From NCBI GenBank assembly GCA_944376195.1, contig CALWBW010000020.1, positions 1 through 41,579 of the forward strand: a stretch of DNA of 41,579 bases, written 5' to 3'. Below, piece by piece: positions 22,945 through 31,185 of this stretch (position 1 is its first letter; each line of letters starts with the position of its first letter). The notes beneath the pieces were generated by a model. The model was not told the DNA's origin and ran no database searches. It saw only the letters and a list, made by a program, of their open reading frames with translations. The translations under genes were made by a program, and so were the position numbers. This DNA comes from an uncultured Clostridia bacterium (GTDB taxonomy: Bacteria; Bacillota; Clostridia; Oscillospirales; QAMX01).

Positions 22945-24705
22945 TTGAAAGTTTTTTGGAATTATTTGAAGCAGGTCTGGCATCTGCTGCTGCTATCCGT
23001 AATCTGCATCGCGTTAGAATCGCTTGCGGATCTTTTGCAGCCTTCTTTGCTCGCCAATATCGTCGATATCGGCGTACAGAATCACGACATGGCATACATT
23101 TTAAAAACCGCCGCGCTCATGCTGGGGATTGTTATTATCACCGCTTTTGCCGCAGCAGGCCGAAATATTTTCTCCAGCCGTGGTTCTGAACGAGCTGGAT
23201 TCCTCATGCGCCGCGATCTGTATCGCAAGATACAGGAACTCTCTCCTGATGAACTGGACCGTTTTGGTCCGGGTACACTGATGACCCGTATGACTAACGA
23301 CGTAACCCAGCTGCAAAACCTGTCGCACAGCATGATGCGCGTCTTTGTAAAAGCGCCAATTTTGTGTGTCGGCGGAATCATTATGTCGTTCCGGCTTAAT
23401 CCTTCATTGGGTATGATCCCATTGATCCTGGTGCCGATTATCTTTGGCGTAATTTTTCTTAACCTGAAAATCGGATTCCCGCTTTATGCCAAAGTTCAAA
23501 ACGCCTTGGACCGTGTCAATACCGTCATCCGCGAATATCTCTCCGGCGTACGGGTAGTAAAAGCGTTTAATCGTTTTCGCTATGAAGTACTTCGGTTCTC
23601 CGGTCCAAACGAGGATTTGAAAAAAACCAGTATCACGGCATCCCGTGTCATGTCCATTTTTAATCCTACCGTTACGCTTATCATCTATTTCGGTATTGTC
23701 ATGATCTTTTGGCGCGGCGGAATCAAGGTCAACGATGGCATTATGCAGGCGGGTGAAATCATCGCATTTTATTCCTATATGACCCAGATTTTACAATCGC
23801 TGAATATGTTCTCCATGATCTTCAACCGTATCGTCCGTGCAAAGGCATCCTGTACCCGTATCAGTGAAGTGTTGGATTCTACCGAATTACAATTTATGCC
23901 GGAAAAACCGGAAAAACTGGATTACAGTCAGGGAATCCGCTTTGAAAATGTTACGTTTTCCTACCGTGGTAAGGAACCAGCACTGAAAAATATTACCTTC
24001 TCCTGTAATGTTGGAGAAAAGGTCGGCATCATCGGTGCTACCGGTTCTGGTAAAACTACGTTAATTTCATTAATTCTCCAGTTTTATCAACCAACAGAAG
24101 GCAGTATCCATATTTTTGGAGTAGATGCAACAAAATCTAATCCGCACGATGTCCGCAACTCTCTTGCTGTTGTGCCACAGCGCGTGATGCTGTTTACCGG
24201 TACCATTTTGGAAAACCTTCTTTGGGGAAAAGAAGACGCCACACAGGAGGAAGTAGAAGCTGCGACGCGTGCCGCCTGCGCACATGAATTTATCCAGAAT
24301 TTCGTGGAAGGCTATGATACACTGATCGGCCATAGCGGTGTCAATCTCTCCGGAGGTCAGCGCCAGCGTATTGCCATTGCGCGCGCATTAATCAAGAAAC
24401 CTCGTATCTTGATCCTGGACGATTGTCTCAGCGCGGTCGACGCCCTGACAGAAGCTTCCATCCGGAAAAGTCTGGCGGAAGAAGCGCATGAGCGGGGCCT
24501 TTTAATTGTTTCTCAAAAAATCAGTTCCATCATTGATTGCGACAGAATTATTGTTTTAGACGACGGTCATGCCGCCGGAGTCGGTACCCATCAGGAACTT
24601 TTAGCGTCCTGCCAGGTTTACCGTGATATTTATCAGTCGCAGTATGGCAAAGAGGCGCTTTCCGAAAACGCCCCGCTTGGACAGGAGGCGATGGTCAATG
24701 GATAA
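22945..24705 (+). CDS. ABC exporter half-transporter with degenerate ATPase site (subunit 1)
   Basis: A 586-residue type IV ABC exporter half: six-helix membrane domain (about residues 1-310) fused to an ATPase domain. It has Walker A GATGSGKTT, signature LSGGQRQRIAIARAL, and Walker B ILILDDCLSAVD. The catalytic Glu after Walker B is Asp, and the switch His is Gln in IVSQKISSI. These are the degenerate-site changes known in heterodimeric exporters such as TM287/288. The start is TTG (22945), seven bases after AGGTGG. The partner gene overlaps its 3' end by eight bases, so the subunits are made together. Export of drugs, lipids or peptides is possible; the substrate is unknown. Confidence 0.92.
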   Translation: MKVFWNYLKQVWHLLLLSVICIALESLADLLQPSLLANIVDIGVQNHDMAYILKTAALMLGIVIITAFAAAGRNIFSSRGSERAGFLMRRDLYRKIQELSPDELDRFGPGTLMTRMTNDVTQLQNLSHSMMRVFVKAPILCVGGIIMSFRLNPSLGMIPLILVPIIFGVIFLNLKIGFPLYAKVQNALDRVNTVIREYLSGVRVVKAFNRFRYEVLRFSGPNEDLKKTSITASRVMSIFNPTVTLIIYFGIVMIFWRGGIKVNDGIMQAGEIIAFYSYMTQILQSLNMFSMIFNRIVRAKASCTRISEVLDSTELQFMPEKPEKLDYSQGIRFENVTFSYRGKEPALKNITFSCNVGEKVGIIGATGSGKTTLISLILQFYQPTEGSIHIFGVDATKSNPHDVRNSLAVVPQRVMLFTGTILENLLWGKEDATQEEVEAATRAACAHEFIQNFVEGYDTLIGHSGVNLSGGQRQRIAIARALIKKPRILILDDCLSAVDALTEASIRKSLAEEAHERGLLIVSQKISSIIDCDRIIVLDDGHAAGVGTHQELLASCQVYRDIYQSQYGKEALSENAPLGQEAMVNG

Positions 24706-26590
24706 ATATCAGTCCGACGCACGAGCCTCGATCGGCGGGATGCGGGGAGGGCGCGGACGCCGCGGGATGCCGGTACAAAAGGCAAAAGACTTCAAAGGAA
24801 CCGTACAGATGTTATGGCGCTATTTGGGAAACTTGAAGTGGTATCTCTTCCTGATTATTCTCATTTCAGCCTGTACGGCAGGACTCGGTGTACTGATCCC
24901 GATGATTGTCGGCGAGGTGGTGGACTCTATGGGGACCATCCCCGGCACCACAGATTTTCCGCTGCTTACCAATCTTCTGACTGTTCTGGCAGCCGTGTAT
25001 GTCACCGATCTTGTCTTGATTTTCATGCAGGGGTTCATCATGGCCGGTGTGTCGCAGCGGTTTGTAAACCGCCTGCGCACGGAGCTGTTTGCCAAGCTGC
25101 AAAAACTCTCCCTGAAATTTTTTGATACATACGAATCCGGCGACATTATGAGCCGCCTGACCAATGACATGGATACTATTTCCGGCACAGTTGCCCAATC
25201 CGCCACTCAACTGATCTCCGGTGTTCTCACTGTGCTCGGTACGCTTACCATGATGCTGGTTCTCAGTCCCCTCCTTTCCATCGCAGTTTTTGTTACCGTA
25301 CCGCTTATTTTCTTGCTGACCCGTACAGTAACCAAGCGTACCGGAAAACTTTTCCGGGAGCAACAGGCTTATCTGGGAATCATGAATAGCCACATTGAAG
25401 AGACCATCAGTGGGATTCAAACAGTTCGCGCCTATGGCCGTGAACGACAGATTATCCAGCATTTTGATGAGCTGAACGAAACCCTCTGCGATGTTGGTAC
25501 CCGAGCCAATACCTGGTCCGGCTATATTATGCCGCTGCTCAACGTAATTAACAACTTTGGCTATGCACTGATTAGTACGTTCGGCGGAATTCTCTGCCTG
25601 AATGGTGCTCTGACCGCCGGTGTGATTGCCTCATTTGTAAGTCTCGCAAAGCAGTTTACGCGGCCTCTCAATGAAATCGCAAATACCTATAATACTTTTT
25701 TATCCGCTATAGCCGGTGCGGAACGTGTCTTTGAAATTATCAGTGAGCAAGAAGAATCCAAAGACCGGCCTGGTGCAATTGCACCGGATCACATTGAAGG
25801 CCATGTAGAATTTGATCATGTGACCTTTGGATACCGCAGCGATGTTCGCGTGTTGGAGGATGTCTGTATTGATATCAAACCCCGTATGCGGGCAGCGTTT
25901 GTGGGACCAACCGGCGCAGGAAAAACCACCATCATTAATTTGCTGACGCGTTTCTATGATGTGGACAAAGGATCTATTAAATTAGACGGCGTAGATCTTC
26001 GGGACTATACACGAGATTTCATCCGTTCTACCTTCGGCGTGGTATTGCAGGAAACTTATCTTTTTGGCGGTACGATCCGGGATAACATTCGTTACGGGAA
26101 ATTAGACGCGACGGACGAAGAAGTTATGGAAGCAGCCAAAGCCGCCGGCGCCGATGGGTTCATTTCCCGGCTGGAGTATGGCTACGATACGATTGTACAG
26201 GATAATGGCGCCAATCTTTCCTCTGGTCAGCGCCAAATGATTGCCATTTCGCGCGCTATTTTGGCAGACCCGCCGATTTTAATTTTGGACGAAGCCACAT
26301 CAAATATTGATACCCGGACGGAAATGCACATTCAACACGTAATGGCAGAACTGATGCGTGGACGAACAACATTTGTCATTGCACACCGCCTTGGTACCAT
26401 TCGCGATGCCGATGTCATCATGGTGGTGGATGGCGGACACATCATTGAGTCCGGTACACATGAGGAGCTGATGCAGCAGGGTGGATTCTATTATCACATG
26501 TATACCGCCCAAATGGGCATCGCCGGTTTGGAAGCGCAGGCGGCTTTGGAAATGCAAAACGATGATCTTGATCGGTATGCAAATATTTAA
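24698..26590 (+). CDS. ABC exporter half-transporter with canonical ATPase site (subunit 2)
   Basis: A 630-residue partner of the previous gene. A basic, Gly/Arg-rich N-terminal tail of about 30 residues precedes the six-helix membrane domain. The ATPase domain has Walker A GPTGAGKTT, Walker B ILILDEATSNID with the catalytic Glu, and the switch His in VIAHRLGTI. Its signature is LSSGQ instead of LSGGQ; in heterodimeric exporters this altered signature faces the degenerate site of the other subunit, so the two sequences fit together. The ATG at 24698 is nine bases from AGGAGG, inside the end of subunit 1. A terminator follows the stop by about 40 bases. Confidence 0.92.
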   Translation: MDKYQSDARASIGGMRGGRGRRGMPVQKAKDFKGTVQMLWRYLGNLKWYLFLIILISACTAGLGVLIPMIVGEVVDSMGTIPGTTDFPLLTNLLTVLAAVYVTDLVLIFMQGFIMAGVSQRFVNRLRTELFAKLQKLSLKFFDTYESGDIMSRLTNDMDTISGTVAQSATQLISGVLTVLGTLTMMLVLSPLLSIAVFVTVPLIFLLTRTVTKRTGKLFREQQAYLGIMNSHIEETISGIQTVRAYGRERQIIQHFDELNETLCDVGTRANTWSGYIMPLLNVINNFGYALISTFGGILCLNGALTAGVIASFVSLAKQFTRPLNEIANTYNTFLSAIAGAERVFEIISEQEESKDRPGAIAPDHIEGHVEFDHVTFGYRSDVRVLEDVCIDIKPRMRAAFVGPTGAGKTTIINLLTRFYDVDKGSIKLDGVDLRDYTRDFIRSTFGVVLQETYLFGGTIRDNIRYGKLDATDEEVMEAAKAAGADGFISRLEYGYDTIVQDNGANLSSGQRQMIAISRAILADPPILILDEATSNIDTRTEMHIQHVMAELMRGRTTFVIAHRLGTIRDADVIMVVDGGHIIESGTHEELMQQGGFYYHMYTAQMGIAGLEAQAALEMQNDDLDRYANI

Positions 26591-26628
26591 GCCAAATTGC
26601 CTGTAAAACATATATCTGTATAAAAGAG

Positions 26629-26668
26629 TACCCTCTGGAAGCCGCTTGGGTTTACAGAGGATATTTTT
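26629..26668 (+). terminator. Terminator after the ABC exporter operon
   Basis: CCTCTG (26632-26637) pairs with CAGAGG (26655-26660), with further A-T pairs outside one mismatch. A T-run follows from 26663. Confidence 0.75.
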
Positions 26669-26785
26669 TACTTTAGAAATTAATATAAAGCTTTGTGATC
26701 CAATGCAATTCGTATAAGTATATGAAATAATGCACAAATGTACAGTGTATTTAATTGTGCAATTTATAAAACTTTAAAAAAGGTG

Positions 26786-26814
26786 TTGACAAATTAAAAT
26801 ACGAATGTTATACT
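26786..26814 (+). promoter_or_regulatory. Strong sigma-A promoter of the large non-coding RNA
   Basis: A perfect TTGACA (26786-26791), 17-base spacer and TATACT (26809-26814) in AT-rich DNA, the best promoter match in the window. No start codon with a ribosome site leads into a long frame downstream. Confidence 0.85.
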
Positions 26815-26820
26815 ATAGAC

Positions 26821-27752
26821 ACAAGGAGAGATCCTCCCGGAAAAGTAAACCAGCAAGTATCCTTCTAAAGGCAAAGGCGAAAAGAAAAGTTCTTTACCTC
26901 GAGGCACCAAGAGAATTGTGTGTGTTGAAAGAATGGATTCTTCATATAAGGATTTGAAAGATAACTTTTTAGAAGATAGTTATAAAAATCTTTAAGAGAA
27001 TCTATTGGTAAAACAGATTTTATGATCTTGGAAGTTACGAGTGAAGACTCCAAATGTTTTCAGTTCTTTTGTGTTTCGAAGCAAAAGTTTGAAAAGTGAT
27101 TTGGTCTTTTGTAAAGGTCAAAAAGAAGGAGCAAAGAAATATTTGCAATGCTGGTGTTTTCGGTAAATGGAATTACTCCTGAGTAAGTCGAGAGGGGGCT
27201 GAGTCCAATGTACTATTTATTGTAAGTAGTACAGGGTATTTATGATAAAGATGATTAATTTGTTGAACATGCAGCCCGCGGTTTTACTCGGGTTGTAAGA
27301 CAAACACTGATTATCAAGAGACTTTACCTATTGTACTATTTCAGTAAAGCTACGTGAAGCTTCTTGGCAGCGCATTATATAGAAAGTTTATTTTTCTCAT
27401 GTAATGTGGCATCGAAAAAGTGTAAAATCAAACCAATGTATGTTTGCAATATTGTTGTAACTCCTGATTTGATAAGACGCTTGTCATAGAAGTGGTCACA
27501 GAAAAAGAAGGTAGCATCTCTAATCTGACAGCATTATGTATGGTACTCGGTATCTGATGAAATGCAATCAGTGTAAAGTAACCGAGAGAAAGTTCACAGG
27601 ATCTATTCTGGAATGCGGGAGCCGAGGAGAGTCAGTCTACAGGTTTTATTTGAATAGTACATAAATAGTGAGTAAAGTAGGATAATGAGTTTGCCCTGAA
27701 CTACGAAGTTAGGCCCCGTTAGAAAGTATTATGCTTTCTAACGGGGCTTTTT
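26821..27752 (+). ncRNA. Candidate large structured non-coding RNA (about 930 nt), unclassified
   Basis: This stretch is bracketed by a near-consensus promoter and a 14-bp terminator hairpin and holds no credible protein gene; the only frame of 60 codons is on the other strand and lacks a site. Local helices visible by eye: GCAAA/TTTGC (27132-27147), TTACT/AGTAA (27173-27186), TGTACTA/TAGTACA (27209-27233), CAGCCCG/CGGGTTG (27272-27295), CTTTAC/GTAAAG (27322-27349), and nested CTCGGT/ACCGAG with CTGAT/ATCAG (27546-27586). A 7-base complement joins the ends (AGATCCT 26829-26835 with AGGATCT 27598-27604). Size and layout recall the giant RNA classes GOLLD, ROOL and OLE, but I cannot assign it to one. 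It is not RNase P, tmRNA, SRP or 6S by length or motif. Confidence 0.75.
27713..27752 (+). terminator. Terminator of the large non-coding RNA
   Basis: A perfect 14-bp stem, GCCCCGTTAGAAAG (27713-27726) with CTTTCTAACGGGGC (27734-27747), a seven-base loop and five T. Confidence 0.93.
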
Positions 27753-27856
27753 GTTTTGTGCTCTGCTTTTTATATGGGGAGCCCGTCAAACAAGCGCATC
27801 AAGTTTTCTATGAGAGATTCATTTGACAGGATGCCCATTTCTTTTAAAAATTTATG

Positions 27857-29023
27857 TCATAAATTTACCCAAACAGCACCCTTGCTTGAACTTTCCACGC
27901 ACTTCTCAATAAATCTCACGCCACTGATTCCCATTTCCACTCCCGGATAGTCATACTGCCCGTCCTGTACAGACTCCCCCGTTTTTTGTGCAGAAACAGC
28001 CAGCAAAAACTGATCATACAAATTGGCAAGCGCCTCATGATAACCTTCCGGATGTCCGCTCGGCAAGCGGCTAAAAGATTTGACACTTTCGTGAATGTAC
28101 CCGTTCCCTCGGGAAAGCAGACGCGGGGGCTCTCCCTTTCGTGTCAATGTCAAGTAATTACTGCGCTCCTGTTCAAATTCTATTGCACCTTTTGTGCCAA
28201 AAATCCGCACTTTTAGCGCGTTATCATAGCCAGCCGCAACTTGTGAACACCAATAGCATCCACTTGCGCCATTGGAAAAGCGAAGCAAAATTTCCGCATT
28301 GGTATCCAGCGAACGTCCTTCCCCTATGACATCAAGATTCGCGCAAAGCTGCGTAATTTTTAATCCAGTCATGTATGCTACAAGGTTTTCAATATGGCTT
28401 CCGATATCCCCCACACAGTTAGAGATTCCGCTCCTGGCAGGATCTGTCCGCCAAGAAGCTTGTTTGCTCTCGCTTTCGACCAAATCCATCAGCCATTCCT
28501 GCGGATATTCCGCAATCACAACCCTTATATCCCCTATGACGCCGTCTCGAATCAATTCCCGTGCTTCTTTTACCATCACATGTCCGGTATAGACATAACT
28601 GACGCCCAACAGACAACCTTTTTCTTTTGCAAGGCGTTCCAACTCCAGAGCCTCTTCCAAACTACAGGTAAACGGCTTCTCGCACATGACAGAAAATCCC
28701 TGTTCTAAAAAAGCCCGGCAAGCGTCAAAATGTCCCACATTCGGAAGAGTCACGACCATAAAATCCGGACGATCCGGCCTTGCTCCCTCGCCTTTCGCCA
28801 TTTCCTCATAATTTTTGTAAATACGATCATCGGAAAGATTCAACATTCGCCCCGTTTCCAAGGATTTTTCATAATTTTGCGAAAAACACCCGCAAACAAG
28901 ACGCGCATCCCCTCCCATTCGAATTGCTGCTCTGTGTACAGACCCGATAAAGGACCCGGGGCCCCCTCCCACCATTCCATACGTCAAACGACCTGTTTTT
29001 TTGGAGATGCTGGCCTCAATCAT
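27857..29023 (-). CDS. Gfo/Idh/MocA-family oxidoreductase
   Basis: A 388-residue NAD(P)-dependent dehydrogenase of the Gfo/Idh/MocA family, which oxidises or reduces sugars, inositols and related polyols. The Rossmann motif is GMVGGGPGSFIGSVHRAA, and the family Glu-Lys-Pro signature is in VMCEKPFTCSLEEALELE. The second domain has the WRTDPARSGISNCVGDIGSH block; its Asp and His are the usual catalytic residues. The ATG at 29021-29023 has only a modest AAAGG site. It faces the large RNA gene from the other side and has no operon partner, so the substrate cannot be inferred. Confidence 0.88.
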   Translation of the reverse strand: MIEASISKKTGRLTYGMVGGGPGSFIGSVHRAAIRMGGDARLVCGCFSQNYEKSLETGRMLNLSDDRIYKNYEEMAKGEGARPDRPDFMVVTLPNVGHFDACRAFLEQGFSVMCEKPFTCSLEEALELERLAKEKGCLLGVSYVYTGHVMVKEARELIRDGVIGDIRVVIAEYPQEWLMDLVESESKQASWRTDPARSGISNCVGDIGSHIENLVAYMTGLKITQLCANLDVIGEGRSLDTNAEILLRFSNGASGCYWCSQVAAGYDNALKVRIFGTKGAIEFEQERSNYLTLTRKGEPPRLLSRGNGYIHESVKSFSRLPSGHPEGYHEALANLYDQFLLAVSAQKTGESVQDGQYDYPGVEMGISGVRFIEKCVESSSKGAVWVNL

Positions 29024-29065
29024 AAAACAACCGCCTTTCCAACCATTTCGGCATTCCGATAATTC

Positions 29066-29095
29066 ATTGTATCATAGCAAAAGGGCAACGGACAA
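29066..29095 (-). promoter_or_regulatory. Probable promoter of the Gfo/Idh/MocA gene
   Basis: Minus-strand TTGTCC (29090-29095) and TACAAT (29066-29071), 18 bases apart. The match is moderate. Confidence 0.45.
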
Positions 29096-29180
29096 GGGGC
29101 CCTTAAACTTTTCAAAAAATTTCTTCCGATAAAAGACAAAAATATTTACATAGCCTTCACGGTTTTTCTAGAATTTCTGT

Positions 29181-29209
29181 TTGCTTTTCATCGCCATTTA
29201 TGCTATTAT
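29181..29209 (+). promoter_or_regulatory. Promoter of the small lipoprotein gene
   Basis: TTGCTT (29181-29186), 17-base spacer, TATTAT (29204-29209). Confidence 0.6.
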
Positions 29210-29246
29210 GTAAATCGGTTTGTGATTGGAGGATGAGATTTTTTAT

Positions 29247-29750
29247 ATGAAAAAGACAGTTCTTTTGGTTTTCACTGCACTTCTTTTAGCATTTTGTTTT
29301 TCCGCCTGTTCAGATCAGGATGAGGTGGATGAAGAGGCGGCCAATAAAATCAAAGAAGCAATTATTGCTGCCGAAAACGGCGAAATGACCAGTGGCATGG
29401 ACCTTGACACGGAGTATTTTCACTTTGACGAAGAAGAGTATTCGTATGTTCTATTAACTGGGGAAAATCCGCTGCCCAGTAATGAATCTGGTCTGCGCGA
29501 GGCCATTGATTTGGTGGAATGGTGGTGCAACCCCGCGTCACAATACGATGAGGATGCTGAAATTGCTTATCAGTTTGTCAATATTCAGCTGATTAATAAC
29601 GAATTTGAATGCTATGATTTTGCATTTGGTTTCTATGAAGACGGTGAATTTGTCTGGAAACGAGAATTCGCAGTGGATTTTGATGCCACCCATATTTTTG
29701 AGCTCAACGTAAATACATTGGAATACGTTGAAATCTATGCTGCCAAATGA
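29247..29750 (+). CDS. Small lipoprotein of unknown function
   Basis: A 167-residue predicted lipoprotein. The signal peptide MKKTVLLVFTALLLAFCF ends in lipobox FSAC (Cys21). The mature part is strongly acidic (many Glu/Asp), with no Cys pattern or catalytic motif I recognise. It looks like a compact alpha/beta fold with alternating hydrophobic strands near the C-terminus (ECYDFAFGFYEDGEFVWK). The ATG at 29247 gives a proper signal peptide; GGAGG lies 14 bases upstream, and the in-frame TTG before that has no site. It is a single gene with its own promoter and a shared terminator. I do not recognise a family. Confidence 0.7.
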   Translation: MKKTVLLVFTALLLAFCFSACSDQDEVDEEAANKIKEAIIAAENGEMTSGMDLDTEYFHFDEEEYSYVLLTGENPLPSNESGLREAIDLVEWWCNPASQYDEDAEIAYQFVNIQLINNEFECYDFAFGFYEDGEFVWKREFAVDFDATHIFELNVNTLEYVEIYAAK

Positions 29751-29801
29751 GGAAGCTTGTGGTTTACAGTATGGCCGTCTAAATCTCTCACGAATAAAGT
29801 A

Positions 29802-29845
29802 AAAAAGGAGCCTGCGCAATTAAAAAATTGCGCAGGCTCCTTTTT
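29802..29845. terminator. Bidirectional terminator between lipoprotein and anti-sigma genes
   Basis: GGAGCCTGCGCAATT pairs perfectly with AATTGCGCAGGCTCC around a short A-loop, flanked by A-run and T-run. The minus-strand anti-sigma gene ends inside the T-run side. Confidence 0.93.
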
Positions 29846-30695
29846 AAGGAACGTAAATCGGAAATTCAATTTGCCCGGCCGCTCCCGCTGCTATTTCGTA
29901 TTTTTCAAACACCACCATCAGCGTTACGCCGTCTTCAGCAATATAGAACTTTCGATTTTCATCAATGAGATTTTTTATATCGACTTCCGGAAACAGCATG
30001 GACTTTGTAAATTCGTCCAGTTCCGGAATCTGTTCGCTGATTTGTTCATAGACAATATCCTGATATTGTTCTCCCAAAAAGTCGCGCAACGTTAATTCTT
30101 CGCCGGTTTCCAGATCAATATTATAGTATCGATTCGTTTGATAAGCATTTGCTATCGTTTCCAGCTTATAAATCAAAAAAGAAATCATATTCTGGGAAAT
30201 ATATTTAATCTCATAGTCAATGCTGGTTGCCGGCGGATGATATGTGCTAGGATCTCCCCCTGTTGCAAGGAATGCATCATAATATTCCTGCGCGCGCTCT
30301 GTTGATTCCTCCACCTCACGCTCTATCATTTTTGAAATCTCAAGATTGATTCGCGCTTCCAAATCTGAATTGCCCGTATTTTCTATTTGGGGGACAGTCA
30401 CATTGATAACCTTTACCTCATCTTCAAATCCATATTGACGGAATGTGAAAATTCGGCAAAGATCACCTAATACCGGCACGTCTTGTACCGCTTTTGCAAA
30501 CACAGGATTTAAATTCAACAAGGCGACAGCTGTAATGACAAATACCGCGGCCACTGACGATGCATATTTAAATACGCGCACCATCCGCATCCTGCGTTTT
30601 TCTTGCCGTATAGCACGTTCCAACAGGGTGTCCAGATTTTGTGGAACCTTAATGCAGTCAAACGCCTCATTAATTTGATCTTTTGGATGTTTCAA
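29844..30695 (-). CDS. RsiV-like transmembrane anti-sigma factor (DUF3298 type)
   Basis: A 283-residue protein: short cytoplasmic N-terminus, one membrane helix (VAAVFVITAVALLNLNPVFA, near residue 55), then an extracytoplasmic domain. The outer part resembles RsiV (DUF4163/DUF3298): VPQIENTGNSDLEARIN, YYNIDLETGEELTLRDFL and the final strands KYEIAAGAAGQIEFPIYVP. RsiV holds SigV inactive and, in Bacillus, is the lysozyme receptor. The best start is TTG at 30693-30695, eight bases after AGGAGG; the 10 extra codons upstream run through that site. The gene overlaps the sigma gene by 26 bases, as expected for a sigma/anti-sigma pair. Confidence 0.8.
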   Translation of the reverse strand: MKHPKDQINEAFDCIKVPQNLDTLLERAIRQEKRRMRMVRVFKYASSVAAVFVITAVALLNLNPVFAKAVQDVPVLGDLCRIFTFRQYGFEDEVKVINVTVPQIENTGNSDLEARINLEISKMIEREVEESTERAQEYYDAFLATGGDPSTYHPPATSIDYEIKYISQNMISFLIYKLETIANAYQTNRYYNIDLETGEELTLRDFLGEQYQDIVYEQISEQIPELDEFTKSMLFPEVDIKNLIDENRKFYIAEDGVTLMVVFEKYEIAAGAAGQIEFPIYVP

Positions 30696-31185
30696 AATAT
30701 GCCACCTCCTCATCCACGATTTCAAGCCGCAAAAGCTTCAAAGCTCGATATAACCTGGACTTGACAGTGCTTAAATTGGTCTGCGTAACCTTTGCAATTT
30801 CCTCCAATTTCATTTCCTCGTAAAATCGAAGAAAAATCACAGTCTTCAGTGTCGGATCTAGCTTTTCAATATAAGACAATAACTCAACCGGCTCAGGTGT
30901 TTCATATGAGGGATCTGGAAGCAATTCACTTTCCAACGGAAGACTAATGATTTTTCGTTTTCGCAAATACATCAAACATTCATTGACAAGAATTTTATAA
31001 AACCAAGTCTTAATGTACTCCGGCTGGCGTAATGTTGTAAGCTTCTGTAACGCTCGCACCACCGCTTCCTGTACCAGATCCAATGCTTCCTCCTGATTTT
31101 TCACATAGCTGTATGCCAAACGATAAAACTTATGTTGATTTTCCTGTACAAATCTTGCAAACCCATCTTGTGAAACCGTACTCAT
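30670..31185 (-). CDS. ECF sigma factor (SigV-like)
   Basis: A 171-residue sigma-70 family factor with regions 2 and 4 only. Region 2 includes FYRLAYSYVKNQEEALDLVQEAVVRAL and TWFYKILVNECLMYLRKRK. Region 4 includes TVIFLRFYEEMKLEEIAKV and the helix-turn-helix NLSTVKSRLYRALKLLR. The ATG overlaps the stop of the preceding DUF4358 gene (ATGA), and its 3' end overlaps the anti-sigma gene, so all are coupled. It probably activates the operon and other envelope genes when the RsiV-like partner is degraded (family knowledge plus inference). Confidence 0.9.
   Translation of the reverse strand: MSTVSQDGFARFVQENQHKFYRLAYSYVKNQEEALDLVQEAVVRALQKLTTLRQPEYIKTWFYKILVNECLMYLRKRKIISLPLESELLPDPSYETPEPVELLSYIEKLDPTLKTVIFLRFYEEMKLEEIAKVTQTNLSTVKSRLYRALKLLRLEIVDEEVAYFETSKRSN

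Noticed and set aside
26865-27053. 62-codon frame on the minus strand inside the large RNA region
   Set aside because: No Shine-Dalgarno site, no homology that I recognise, and it lies opposite a strong plus-strand promoter; chance frame in AT-rich DNA.
26821-27752. Group II intron, RNase P, tmRNA, SRP or 6S RNA
   Set aside because: No maturase and no domain V/VI-like ending, and the length and visible hairpins do not fit the housekeeping RNAs. A covariance search is still needed.
27756-27950. 64-codon plus-strand frame after the RNA terminator
   Set aside because: No ribosome site, and it runs antisense into the end of the Gfo/Idh/MocA gene.
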